Origin: CBDFLS01 sp965249185
GTDB lineage: Bacteria > Chloroflexota > Dehalococcoidia > Lucifugimonadales > Australimonadaceae
Assembly: GCA_965249185.1 (NCBI GenBank)
Contig: CBDFLS010000001.1
Span: 248,001-312,000 of the forward strand
Length of the DNA stretch: 64,000 nucleotides
Direction of reading: 5' to 3'
Shown one piece after another: positions 42,540 through 52,144 of the stretch; position 1 is the stretch's first letter; each line of letters opens with the position of its first letter. Below the pieces are notes generated by a model. It was not told where the DNA came from, did no database searches, and was given only the letters and a program-made list of their open reading frames with translations. A program made the translations under genes and the position numbers.

Positions 42540-43301
42540 CTAGTCGGGGGCGCGCTCCTTGAGGAAGGTGCTCACCAGCCTCCAGAACTCGTCCATCTGC
42601 AAGGTCCGGGCGTCGTAGGCCGTGTTGGCGTATATGGCCAGCCACGAGCCCGGGATAAGCCGATGGAGGTCCTGGGTGTGCTTCAGCGGGTGGATCTCCT
42701 CGTCGATATCCCCTCTGACGATGAGCGTTGGCGCCTTCACCCGGCCCGCCACGTCGTAGAGGTCGTAGTAGCTCTCGAAGTCGGCCCGGTCGTGGAGCGC
42801 GCAGTAGGCCGCGACCACGTCCGCCCAATCGTCGCCGTGGGCGGTCTTGAGGTCCCGGCGGCGCTCGTCAGTCATGTTGGCCACTTTGAGAACGCGGTTC
42901 CGCTTCTCATTGCCAGCGGGCTCACTCTTGGCGATGGATGCCGTGAGCACCAGCGACTTGACGCGGTCGGGATGGTCGGCGGCTATCCGGGTTGCCATCC
43001 GCGTGCTCAGGTTCTCAGCAACGATGTGGACCGAGGGGATAGAGAGCACGTCCAGGAGGCCGACGAGGTCGTCCACCCATTGCTTGGGGGCTATATCAGC
43101 GCTGCGGCCGCTCTTCCCCATGCCCAGGTAGTCGGGCGCGATGAGCCGGTAGCCGGAGCCTTTTACTTTATCCTCCGACATGGGGCCCACCCACCGGGTG
43201 TCCACGCTGTCCGATATGGAGTTGGACATGCAGAGCATGGGGGTCCCCTCGCCCTGGTCCAGGTAGTAGATCGAGTGGCCGTTGATCGTCTGAGTTGGCA
43301 T
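42540..43301 (-). CDS. Alpha/beta-hydrolase-fold protein lacking the catalytic Ser and His
   Basis: A 253-residue protein with an unmistakable alpha/beta-hydrolase fold: YRLIAPDYLGMGKSGR near residue 51-66, HIVAENLSTRMATRIA at the nucleophile elbow and TLIVRGDIDEEIHP with the acid Asp198. At the elbow the usual G-x-S-x-G reads A95-E-N97-L-S99, so Asn occupies the nucleophile position. The region that normally holds the catalytic His (GH-x-x-x-E) reads ANTAYDARTLQMDEFW, with no His. The protein thus keeps the fold but not the triad. GGAGGGG precedes the ATG. It could be a pseudoenzyme, a lyase-like or cofactor-free variant, or a binding protein. It lies 144 bases upstream of the amidohydrolase gene, same strand. 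Confidence 0.85.
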   Translation of the reverse strand: MPTQTINGHSIYYLDQGEGTPMLCMSNSISDSVDTRWVGPMSEDKVKGSGYRLIAPDYLGMGKSGRSADIAPKQWVDDLVGLLDVLSIPSVHIVAENLSTRMATRIAADHPDRVKSLVLTASIAKSEPAGNEKRNRVLKVANMTDERRRDLKTAHGDDWADVVAAYCALHDRADFESYYDLYDVAGRVKAPTLIVRGDIDEEIHPLKHTQDLHRLIPGSWLAIYANTAYDARTLQMDEFWRLVSTFLKERAPD

Positions 43302-43511
43302 GGCGTCTCTTCCCCTCCGTTGATTGCCGAACGGTTGCAAGCCGGCGGAGTATACAGCACCCCCACGGGCGCCCACAAGCGAGTCCTTGACGGCGCTCAG
43401 GAGGCCGCCACATACTATTCACGCATGAATGGGCCACGCGTCACTTGGCCTATCGGCATGGGGCGGGGCATCGTATAGGCGCGCGGCGGCACGGGAGCGT
43501 GAGCGGCAATT

Positions 43512-44381
43512 ATGAGTGTTTCCCAGCTTGGCTACATCGGGCTGAACGTTAGCGATATCCTCGCCTGGGAGGCGTTCGCCACCGAGGTGCTGGGGCTGGA
43601 GGTCTCCGGCTGGGCGGAGGACGGGGCCATGTACTTACGCATGGACGAGCACCACCATCGGTTTGCGCTCCACCCGAGCGGTGACGACGACCTGGCCTAC
43701 GTGGGATGGCAGACCGCTACCGCCATCGAATACGAGGAGACCAAGGCGAAGCTGCGCGAGGCGGGCGTCGAGTACGCCCAGGGCACCCCCGAGCAGGTCG
43801 GCCATCGAAGGGTAGTCGACCTGGTGTCCTTCGAGGCCGGCGGCATCCCCATGGAGGTCTACTACGGCGGCCAGGTGCTCTGGGAGCAGCGGTTCCGGCC
43901 CGGCCGGCCCATCACCGGCTTCAACACGGGAGAGATGGGCCTGGGCCACCTGGGCCTGAGAGTGGGCGACCCCGAAGCGGTGAGGCGGCTTCTCCTGGGC
44001 CCCCTGGGCTTCAAGGTCAGCGACCACGTGGGCCCGCTCACCTTCTACCACTGCAATCCCCGGCAGCACACCGTTGTCCTGTCATCGCCCGGTGAAAAGC
44101 GGATCGGCCACTTCATGATCGAACTCAACTCGCTGGACGACGTGGGCACGGCCATGGACCTGTGCGAGGACAGAGACATCCCCATCACCGAGCGGCTGGG
44201 GAAGCACACCAACGACCATATGGTCTCCTTCTACATGCGGAGCCCCTCCGGCTGGTCGGTGGAGTACGGCTGGGGCGGCAGGACCATCGACGACCGCACC
44301 TGGCAGGTCCAACGCCACGAGCGGGGAGATATCTGGGGACACCGGAAGCCCGTGCGGCAGCCGGCAACCCCAAACGGCTAA
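43512..44381 (+). CDS. Type I (VOC-fold) extradiol dioxygenase, BphC-like
   Basis: A 289-residue two-domain vicinal-oxygen-chelate protein related to 2,3-dihydroxybiphenyl 1,2-dioxygenase. Iron ligands match: H146 (GLGHLGLRV), H200 (RIGHFMIEL) and E251 (WSVEYGWG). Second-shell residues also match: H186 in NPRQHTVVL, H236 in NDHMVSFYMRSP and Tyr241. Homologues cleave catechol-type rings beside a hydroxyl using Fe2+. The ribosome-binding site is weak. It is divergent from the alpha/beta-hydrolase-fold gene, though in BphC-type pathways the ring-cleavage product is usually hydrolysed by such a fold, so the nearby degenerate hydrolase is notable. Confidence 0.9.
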   Translation: MSVSQLGYIGLNVSDILAWEAFATEVLGLEVSGWAEDGAMYLRMDEHHHRFALHPSGDDDLAYVGWQTATAIEYEETKAKLREAGVEYAQGTPEQVGHRRVVDLVSFEAGGIPMEVYYGGQVLWEQRFRPGRPITGFNTGEMGLGHLGLRVGDPEAVRRLLLGPLGFKVSDHVGPLTFYHCNPRQHTVVLSSPGEKRIGHFMIELNSLDDVGTAMDLCEDRDIPITERLGKHTNDHMVSFYMRSPSGWSVEYGWGGRTIDDRTWQVQRHERGDIWGHRKPVRQPATPNG

Positions 44382-44468
44382 CGGCTCTCCCGTGGGGCCT
44401 CGAGCGGAGCGGTCGCTCCCGAAGCCTCCTCGACTCAGCCCCAAGGCACCAGAGGCGCCAAAGGCACT

Positions 44469-45731
44469 ATGTACGGCAGCATGTCGGTAGGCTCCCGGTC
44501 CCTGGAAGAGTACCGCCCCGTGGTGGGAAACGAGGTGGTGGATGAGCTTCGGGCTCTAGCGGCGCCGCTGCGGGGCACACGCGTCCTGCACCTGACATCC
44601 CCCGTGGCCGGCGGGGCGGTCCGGGGCATTCTCGAACGCACCGTGCCCCTGCTCATCGACCTCGGCCTCAGCGTCAAGTGGGAGCAGTTCCGCATGCCCG
44701 TGGAACTCCAGGACGTGGACCGCGACCTGCACCGCGCGCTATCTGGGGAACCCGTCGAGTGGGACCTCCAGAAAACCGCCGCTTTGAGCGAGCTCAACCA
44801 TATCAACGCCCGCCTGTACGACCAGGAGCACGATGTGGTGGTGGTGCATCACACCGCCTCCATAGGGCTTCACGAAGCGATAACCCAGCTCCAGGGACGG
44901 CCCCCCGGCGGGGTATGGGTCTGGCATTCCCATCGCGATTACCGGACCGCCGTGCCGGAGGCCTGGGCCCTCGTCCGACAGCACGCCGTCCACTTCGCCG
45001 CCGCGGTCTTCGACTACCGGGAGTTCATGCGGGACGACGTGCCGAACCGGGTCAAGGCCGTGATCCCTCCCTGCATGGACCCAACGGGCGCCCGTACTCA
45101 GCCCGTGGACCCGGCGGTCCATGCCGCGCTCCTCTCGCAGCGGGGCATCGACCTCGAAAAGCCCATCCTCAGTCAGATAAGTTTCATGTACCGCGAGGGA
45201 GACCCCCTGCGCGCCCTGGACGCCTATGAGGTGGTGAAGAGGTTTCGTCCCGACGTGCAGTTGGTGATGGTAAATATGACAGGAGTGGACACGCCCCAGC
45301 AGCAACAAGTCTTGAAAGAGGTCCACGCCCGGGGCGCCAAGCTCGGCGGCATCCTAATGCTCACCGACCTGGACAGAGTAGGGAACGTGGAGATCGCCGC
45401 GCTGCGCGAGAAGTCCACCGTGATGCTCCACGAGGGACTCCCCCGCGGGATCTCGATGGAGCTGCTGGAGGAGATGTGGCAGGCCAAGCCAATCATCAGC
45501 GGGAGCAGCCCCGTGGCCCTGGCTACCCTCAAGCATGAGCGCACGGGCCTGCTGGCCGACTCGCCCATGGACCAGGCCAACCATGTGGTCCGGCTGTTGG
45601 AAGACCCACGCCTGGCCCGCCGGCTTGGTGAACGGGCCCATGCCGAGGTGGCCCGGCGCTATCTCGTGACCCATCACCTCAAAGGTTACCTGCGCTTGTT
45701 GCGGCGGCTCGTCGCCCGCAGGGCCTCCTGA
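44469..45731 (+). CDS. GT4/TreT-like glycosyltransferase paralogue with altered catalytic motifs
   Basis: A 420-residue GT-B protein with clear similarity to the next gene (LEEYRPVVGNEVVDELRALAAPLRGTRVLHL near the start; PILSQIS; EGL; DPRLARRLG). Key donor-binding residues differ: where TreT has SRFDPWKD (R239, K244), this protein has SFMYREGD with Phe239 and Gly244, and the EX7E motif is E-x8-E (E322 and E331). It is probably catalytically inactive or modified, perhaps a regulatory partner of the next protein. An upstream in-frame ATG at 44469 and an ATG at 44481 are both possible starts. It leads a three-gene operon with treT and a ROK kinase. Confidence 0.8.
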   Translation: MYGSMSVGSRSLEEYRPVVGNEVVDELRALAAPLRGTRVLHLTSPVAGGAVRGILERTVPLLIDLGLSVKWEQFRMPVELQDVDRDLHRALSGEPVEWDLQKTAALSELNHINARLYDQEHDVVVVHHTASIGLHEAITQLQGRPPGGVWVWHSHRDYRTAVPEAWALVRQHAVHFAAAVFDYREFMRDDVPNRVKAVIPPCMDPTGARTQPVDPAVHAALLSQRGIDLEKPILSQISFMYREGDPLRALDAYEVVKRFRPDVQLVMVNMTGVDTPQQQQVLKEVHARGAKLGGILMLTDLDRVGNVEIAALREKSTVMLHEGLPRGISMELLEEMWQAKPIISGSSPVALATLKHERTGLLADSPMDQANHVVRLLEDPRLARRLGERAHAEVARRYLVTHHLKGYLRLLRRLVARRAS

Positions 45732-45742
45732 AGCGCTCGCCC

Positions 45743-47098
45743 ATGCCTTTACCCATACCCGTCACCCCCAAGCCGCCGGAAGACTACCGTCCCATCATCG
45801 GCGACACGAAGATCGACGAGATTCTATCGCTGGCCCGGCAGCTCCGGGGGGCCCGCGTGCTCCACCTGAACGCCACCGCCTTCGGGGGAGGAGTGGCCGA
45901 GATCCTCAACAGCCTCATACCGCTCCTTCAGGACCTCGGGATCGACGCCCAGTGGCACGTGATGGAGGGGAACCAGGAGTTCTTCGCCGTCACCAAACAG
46001 GTCCACAACGCCATGCAGGGCATGTACGTGCCGTGGACCGCGGCCATGGGCGCGACGTGGCGCCGGGTGAATAAGACCAACGCCGAGTCGCTCAAGGGAC
46101 CCTACGATTTTGTCTTTGTCCACGACCCGCAGCCCGCCGGAGCGCTCCACTACGTTTTGGCCAAGGACCCCCAAGCCCTTGGCGCCCGATGGGTGTGGCG
46201 CTGCCATATCGATACCACTGAAGCGATGCCGGAGGTCTGGGACTTTCTCCGCCCCTATTTGGAGCCCTTCGATGCCGTTATCTTCACCCGCGACGAGTAT
46301 GTGAAAGACGACCTGCGGGGGCCCAAGGTGGTCCATGTGCCCCCGGCCATAGACCCCCTCAGCACCAAGAACATCGATATCCCCGGACGGGTCGTGCGCG
46401 ATATCCTCGAACGCTACAGCATCGACCCCGACCGGCCAATCCTCTCCCAGATCTCCCGTTTCGACCCGTGGAAGGACCCGCTGGGCGTGATCGACGTATA
46501 TCGGAGCATCAAGGAGTCACGCCCGGAGCTTCAATTGGTGATGGTGGCCTCCATGGCCGACGACGATCCGGAGGCGTGGTCCTTTTACGAGCGGATCGTG
46601 CGGAAGGCGGGCAAGGACGACGATGTCCACATTCTGACCAACCTAGATGGCGTGGCGAACCTGGAGGTCAACGCCTTTCAGCGGGCCTCGCACGTGGTGC
46701 TGCAAAAGTCGATCCGCGAGGGCTTTGGCCTGGTCATCTCCGAGGCGCTGTGGAAGGCGCGCCCCATGGTGGCCGGCGGGGTCGGCGGCATCCCCATGCA
46801 GATGCTCTACGGGCGCTGCGGCTACCTGGCCAACACCACGGCGGAGTACGTGGACCGCGTTCGCTACCTGCTGGACCACCCGGAGGCCGGCAAACGGCTG
46901 GGCGCCCTCGGCAGGGAGCACGTGCGGGAGAATTTCCTCATAACCCGGCTGCTCCGCGACCACCTCTGGCTGATGAAAAGCCTGGCCGCCCAGCCCGCAT
47001 CGCCGCCGGCCTCTGGGACAGCCGCTTCGGATGGCGCCAAGCCTCGCTCCATCGCCCAGCGGCAAAGGCGGAAGGCCCCCCAGCGCCATGAGCACTAG
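45743..47098 (+). CDS. treT: Trehalose synthase (TreT-type GT4 glycosyltransferase)
   Basis: A 451-residue GT4 enzyme resembling TreT, which makes trehalose reversibly from nucleotide-glucose and glucose. The N terminus (DYRPIIGDTKIDEILSLARQLRGARVLHLNATAFGGGVAEILNSL) is the hallmark of the family. Donor-binding residues R239 and K244 (SRFDPWKD) and EX7E (E326 to E334 in EGFGLVISE) are intact. A basic 40-residue tail (PRSIAQRQRRKAPQRHEH) extends past the fold. It is 12 bases after the degenerate paralogue and overlaps the ROK kinase start. The trehalose role is inferred from family and context. Confidence 0.85.
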   Translation: MPLPIPVTPKPPEDYRPIIGDTKIDEILSLARQLRGARVLHLNATAFGGGVAEILNSLIPLLQDLGIDAQWHVMEGNQEFFAVTKQVHNAMQGMYVPWTAAMGATWRRVNKTNAESLKGPYDFVFVHDPQPAGALHYVLAKDPQALGARWVWRCHIDTTEAMPEVWDFLRPYLEPFDAVIFTRDEYVKDDLRGPKVVHVPPAIDPLSTKNIDIPGRVVRDILERYSIDPDRPILSQISRFDPWKDPLGVIDVYRSIKESRPELQLVMVASMADDDPEAWSFYERIVRKAGKDDDVHILTNLDGVANLEVNAFQRASHVVLQKSIREGFGLVISEALWKARPMVAGGVGGIPMQMLYGRCGYLANTTAEYVDRVRYLLDHPEAGKRLGALGREHVRENFLITRLLRDHLWLMKSLAAQPASPPASGTAASDGAKPRSIAQRQRRKAPQRHEH

Positions 47099-48071
47099 CC
47101 AACAGCCTCCCCCGCTCTATCTGGGCATCGACTTGGGCGGGACCAAGGTGCTGGCCCTGGTGGGCACCGCTCACGGGCGCACCCTGGGCGAAAGCGTGGT
47201 CTCCACTCCCGCCGACCAGGGCCCTCTGCCGGTAGTGGAGGCTATCATAAAAGCGGCGCGGGAGGCCGCGCGTCAGGCCGGAGTCCAGCTCGATGCCCTG
47301 TCCGCCGTGGGCGTGGCCGCGGCCGGCGCCATCGACCGAGAGCGGGGTGTCGTGGTCCGCTCGCCACAACTGGCCGGCTGGGACCAGGTGCCGCTGGTGG
47401 AGATGCTCCAGCGGGAGCTCAAGAGCCGGATCGTCATCGCCAATGACGCCAGTCTGGCCGCCCTGGGAGAGCACCGATACGGCGCCGGCCGAGGGGTGCC
47501 CAACCTCCTCTACCTGACGGTCAGCACGGGCGTTGGCGGCGGCATGATCATGGACAACCGGCTCTACCAAGGCGCCCAGGGATACGCCGGCGAGGTGGGC
47601 CACATCACCGTCAAGGCCGGCGGCCCGCTATGCGGGTGCGGCGACCGCGGCTGCCTGGAGACCCTGGTCTCCGGCTCCGCCCTGGCCCGGGAAGCCCGGC
47701 GCCGGTTAGAGGCCGGGGAGACATCGCTGCTGAAGGAGCTGGCGGGAGGGCGCGGAGCGGGCACCATCTCCGCGGAGCTTGTGTTCGAAGCGCTGCGCCG
47801 GGAAGATGCACTGGCCCGGTCCATCGTCGAAGAGGGAGTCCACTATCTGGCCGCGGGCCTCAAGAGCCTGGTCAACATCATGGACCCGGACAAGCTCATC
47901 ATCGGCGGCGGCCTCTCCCAGCAGTGGGAGGCGTACATCGCGCCGGCCGTGGAGCTGATGCGTGAGTGGTCCTTCGCGGGCATGGCCAAGGAGCTTCCGG
48001 TGGTGCCCCCGGAGCTGGGGGCCCGGGCGGGCGCGCTGGGCGCCATCGCCCTGGCCGCGGAGCAGAATTGA
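47088..48071 (+). CDS. ROK family sugar kinase (glucokinase-like)
   Basis: A 327-residue ATP-dependent sugar kinase. The N-terminal phosphate loop is GIDLGGTKV (residues 13-21); SVGVAAAGAIDRERGVVVRSPQLAGWDQVPL is the ROK substrate-loop region; and the zinc motif GHITVKAGGPLCGCGDRGCLE carries H and the CxCGxxGCxE cluster. It probably phosphorylates glucose, which would link to TreT by supplying or removing free glucose. ATG 47088 overlaps the treT stop by 11 bases, so the genes are coupled. The exact sugar is not provable from sequence. Confidence 0.9.
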   Translation: MSTSQQPPPLYLGIDLGGTKVLALVGTAHGRTLGESVVSTPADQGPLPVVEAIIKAAREAARQAGVQLDALSAVGVAAAGAIDRERGVVVRSPQLAGWDQVPLVEMLQRELKSRIVIANDASLAALGEHRYGAGRGVPNLLYLTVSTGVGGGMIMDNRLYQGAQGYAGEVGHITVKAGGPLCGCGDRGCLETLVSGSALAREARRRLEAGETSLLKELAGGRGAGTISAELVFEALRREDALARSIVEEGVHYLAAGLKSLVNIMDPDKLIIGGGLSQQWEAYIAPAVELMREWSFAGMAKELPVVPPELGARAGALGAIALAAEQN

Positions 48072-48138
48072 GGCGCACGCCGGGGTAGCTGAAGCACGGC
48101 GGCGGCCAGGCATCCCTTCCCAGCGAACGAATGCCCTA

Positions 48139-48147
48139 TGGTATACT
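48139..48147 (+). promoter_or_regulatory. Extended -10 promoter of purA
   Basis: TGGTATACT, with TATACT at 48142-48147, gives a predicted leader of about 35 bases that contains AAGGAGG (48176-48182) seven bases from the purA ATG. Confidence 0.6.
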
Positions 48148-48189
48148 GCCCGCGGCCTGCGCCGGATAGGGCGGCAAGGAGGATGCGGT

Positions 48190-49476
<1,287 letters not shown>

Positions 49477-49530
49477 CCGCTCGCCCCTCCGCTAAAGGGC
49501 CTCAACGCCACGGGCCATCAGGGTGACGAT

Positions 49531-50433
49531 ATGAAGCTCGGATTTTTCAACGAATACCAGCTCGGCGTCGTCAAGGGCGACCGAATCGTGGACGTGATGC
49601 CGGTCTTCGACGAGGTGCACGCCCACTCGCCCCAGGACTTCATGGCGGGCATCATCGCGGAGTGGGATGAGGTGCGGGAGCATCTCGTCCACTATACGGC
49701 CAGGAAGCGTGGGGTGGCGCTCAACACGGTGAAGATCAGGCCGCCGCTGCCCAGGCCCGGAAAGATCCTCTGCATGGCGGTCAACTACCTGGAAGATGGG
49801 CAGCGGCCCATGCCGGAGATCGACGCCTTCATCAAGTCCTCCGAGTGCGTCATCGGCGATGGCGAGACTATCTACATGGACCCTGCGTGCGATGCCCAAA
49901 TCTTCTTCCATGAAGCGGAGCTGGCGGTGGTCATCGGCCGGGAGGCCCATCAGGTGTCCGAGGAGCACGCCCTGGACCACGTCTTCGGCTATACTGGATT
50001 CATCGACGTCACGGCCCGCGGGTTCCAGCCCCGGGGCGCCAACAGCTACTTCCAGATGAAGTCGTGGAGCACCTTCGGCCCCATGGGCCCCTTCATCGTC
50101 ACCCGCGACGAGGTCCCCGACCCCAACAACCTCGAGATCCGGATCGTCAACAACGGCGAGGCCAGGCAGTCCTTCAACACCAGCGACATGGCCCATAAGG
50201 TGCCCGCCGCCATCGCCTTCTGCAGCCGCATCACGCCCCTGCACCCCGGCGACATCATCAGCACGGGCACCAACCACCAGGGGCTCGGTCCCATCCAAGA
50301 CGGCGACCGGCTCGTCATGGAGATAGCGGGGATCGGCGAGATGCGCCTGAGCGTGGAGGACCCGCTGCACCGGGAGTGGCCGCGGGGAATCGACACGGCT
50401 TTCGCGGAGCGGATGCGCAGCCTCAAACGCTAG
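49531..50433 (+). CDS. Fumarylacetoacetate hydrolase (FAH) family protein
   Basis: A 300-residue FAH-superfamily enzyme. The C-terminal catalytic fold is visible: ICMAVNYLEDGQRPMPEIDAFIKSS, metal-binding acids in FFHEAELAVVIG (E-x-E) and GYTGFIDVTARGFQ (Asp), DMAHKVPAAIAFCSRI and DIISTGTNHQGLGPIQDGD. Family members hydrolyse or decarboxylate 1,3-diketo or 2-oxo acids, for instance in homoprotocatechuate or gentisate breakdown. A homologue downstream of ring-cleavage dioxygenases is thus expected, but the cluster lies 5 kb away. The start has no strong ribosome-binding site. Confidence 0.86.
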   Translation: MKLGFFNEYQLGVVKGDRIVDVMPVFDEVHAHSPQDFMAGIIAEWDEVREHLVHYTARKRGVALNTVKIRPPLPRPGKILCMAVNYLEDGQRPMPEIDAFIKSSECVIGDGETIYMDPACDAQIFFHEAELAVVIGREAHQVSEEHALDHVFGYTGFIDVTARGFQPRGANSYFQMKSWSTFGPMGPFIVTRDEVPDPNNLEIRIVNNGEARQSFNTSDMAHKVPAAIAFCSRITPLHPGDIISTGTNHQGLGPIQDGDRLVMEIAGIGEMRLSVEDPLHREWPRGIDTAFAERMRSLKR

Positions 50434-50436
50434 CGC

Positions 50437-50478
50437 CACCCTGAGAGAAGCGCCCGGCACCCCGAGAGAAGCGACGGG
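50437..50478. repeat. 21-base tandem repeat after the FAH-family gene
   Basis: Two copies of a 21-base unit (CACC-y-TGAGAGAAGCG-n-CGG type) lie end to end at 50437-50457 and 50458-50478 with about three mismatches. They are in the gap between the FAH-family gene and dapB and have no coding role that I can see. Confidence 0.55.
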
Positions 50479-50539
50479 CCTATCCCACCCCGCCGACCGA
50501 TGCTCCTCCCGTCCTTCACGAGCCTGTCCCTCACGGGCC

Positions 50540-50628
50540 CGTCCTGCCCGGGAAGGACGCACTCAGCGGGACACAACGCTGGAAGGGACCCGGCCCGGCC
50601 TAACCGAGCGAGCGTACCGGTTTAGGCC
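50540..50628. promoter_or_regulatory. Two hairpins in the FAH-dapB gap
   Basis: CGTCCT (50540-50545) pairs with AGGACG (50554-50559), and GGCCTAA (50597-50603) pairs perfectly with TTAGGCC (50622-50628). The first could terminate the FAH-family transcript. The second ends 18 bases before the dapB extended -10 and could be a regulator site. Neither is followed by a T tract. Confidence 0.4.
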
Positions 50629-50645
50629 GGAGGGCCGCCGAGCCC

Positions 50646-50654
50646 TGCTATAAT
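50646..50654 (+). promoter_or_regulatory. Extended -10 promoter of dapB
   Basis: TGCTATAAT, consensus TATAAT at 50649-50654 with TGC before it. Predicted leader of about 28 bases with GAGGAG (50669-50674) before the ATG at 50689. Confidence 0.65.
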
Positions 50655-50688
50655 GGCAACTCGCCCGTGAGGAGATTGGGCGCATCCC

Positions 50689-51486
50689 ATGGCCAGTGCA
50701 TCCCCCATACGCGTGGCGGTCCACGGCGCCGCCGGCCGAGTCGGCCGGGAGGTACTTCGCGCCGTCGCCGGGGCCTCGGACATGGAGCTGGTGGCCGCCA
50801 TCGACCATCTGCCGGCGGCTGAGATGCCGCCCCTGCCAGTAGCGGCTGCTTACTACACGGACCTCTCCGAGGGGCTGGCGAGCGCCCACCCCGAGGTGAT
50901 GGTAGATTTCACCAGCGCCGAGGCGTCGCTGGCCATGGCGCCCGTGGCCCTGGCCGCCGGGACCCGGCTGGTCATCGGCAGCACCGGCTTTCGGGAGGAG
51001 CACCTGGCGCACCTGGAAGCGCTTTGCGCCGAGCACGGACTCAGCGCCCTCTACGCCCCCAACTTCGCCCTGGGGGCCGTGGTGCTGACCCGGCTGGCAG
51101 CCACGGCGGCGCGCTTCTTCGACTACGCCGATGTGGCCGAGGAGCACCACGAGACCAAGATAGACGCGCCATCGGGCACCGCGCTAGCCATCGCCAGGGC
51201 GATCAGGGAGGCGAAGGGCGCCGACTACCAGCACCCCACACCGGAGCGGGAGCCCCTGGAGGGCACTCGTGGCGGCGCGTACGGTGGCGTGACCATCCAC
51301 AGCTCCCGCATGCCCGGGCGCATGGCCCACCACCAGGTGACCTTCGGCGCGCCGGGGCAGACGCTGACCCTCCGCCACGACACCATGAACCGCGAGTGCT
51401 ACATGCCAGGGGTGCTGCTGGCGGTGCGGCGGGTGCGCGAGCTGAGCGGGCTCACCGTGGGCCTGGAGAAGCTGCTGGGGATTTGA
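50689..51486 (+). CDS. dapB: 4-hydroxy-tetrahydrodipicolinate reductase
   Basis: NAD(P)H-dependent second step after dapA in the diaminopimelate/lysine pathway. The 265 residues have N-terminal Rossmann motif VHGAAGRVGREVL (residues 10-22), VDFTSAEASLAMA, IGSTGFREEHL, ALYAPNFALGAVVL, and the catalytic/substrate motif EEHHETKIDAPSGTALAIA with the HHxxKxDAPSG pattern, then GGVTIHSSRMPGRMAHHQVTFG. These are diagnostic for DapB. The gene sits with asd and dapA in one region, though on separate transcripts. GAGGAG lies 14 bases before ATG, a long spacing. Confidence 0.96.
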   Translation: MASASPIRVAVHGAAGRVGREVLRAVAGASDMELVAAIDHLPAAEMPPLPVAAAYYTDLSEGLASAHPEVMVDFTSAEASLAMAPVALAAGTRLVIGSTGFREEHLAHLEALCAEHGLSALYAPNFALGAVVLTRLAATAARFFDYADVAEEHHETKIDAPSGTALAIARAIREAKGADYQHPTPEREPLEGTRGGAYGGVTIHSSRMPGRMAHHQVTFGAPGQTLTLRHDTMNRECYMPGVLLAVRRVRELSGLTVGLEKLLGI

Positions 51487-51526
51487 CCCCGAAGGCGCAC
51501 CAACACGCCATGGAGAGGTATTCAAG

Positions 51527-52120
51527 ATGAATTGGCTCGATATCGTTATCTTGGTCGTCATTTTTGTGGGGGCTTACTACGGCCTGAAGTCCGGGCTGAT
51601 TGGCGCCTCCCTGAGTGTCATTGGAATTGTTGTGGGCATTCTGCTGGCAAGTCAGTTAAGCGATGACGTAGGTGAGTTACTGACCGACTCCATCTCGAAC
51701 GACGCCCTAGTAACCGTCGCTTCTTATGCCATCATCATCGTTGCGGTGCTGGTGGGGACGTGGATAGCTAAGCGGATTCTGCGCTCGTTGATCTCCCTCA
51801 TGTTCCTAGGATGGGCTGACAAGCTGGGAGGCCTGGCCTTCGGCCTGTTGGCGGGCGCGGCCATTTCCGGGGCGTTGATCACGGGCATGGCGAGGTTGAC
51901 CTACAGTCTCGAAATTCCTTCAGGAGGGGCCGGGGGGGGATTTCTGCCGGTGGCCCAGGCGAAAGGATGGCTGGAGGACGCGCTCGTTGGTTCATCCCTC
52001 GTCCCGACATTCGTCGACATAACGGACGCCCTGCCCGCGGATGCGCTGGGGTTTGTGCCGTCAGACTTCCGAGTTGCTCTGGATATTCTGCAACAGAAGA
52101 TTGAAGCGAACGGGTCGTAA
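51527..52120 (+). CDS. CvpA family membrane protein
   Basis: A 197-residue protein with four transmembrane segments (about residues 1-20, 24-42, 58-80, 95-118) and a C-terminal soluble tail, matching the CvpA/colicin V production family: WLDIVILVVIFVGAYYGLKSGLIGASLSVIGIVVG. CvpA homologues affect purF-linked growth, biofilm and bile or deoxycholate resistance, but the molecular role is unclear. Codons are visibly less GC-biased than in dapB and asd on either side. GGAGAGG precedes the ATG, 40 bases after dapB, so it may share the dapB transcript. Confidence 0.82.
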   Translation: MNWLDIVILVVIFVGAYYGLKSGLIGASLSVIGIVVGILLASQLSDDVGELLTDSISNDALVTVASYAIIIVAVLVGTWIAKRILRSLISLMFLGWADKLGGLAFGLLAGAAISGALITGMARLTYSLEIPSGGAGGGFLPVAQAKGWLEDALVGSSLVPTFVDITDALPADALGFVPSDFRVALDILQQKIEANGS

Positions 52121-52144
52121 CCGGTTATCAGAAGGGCACCTGCG

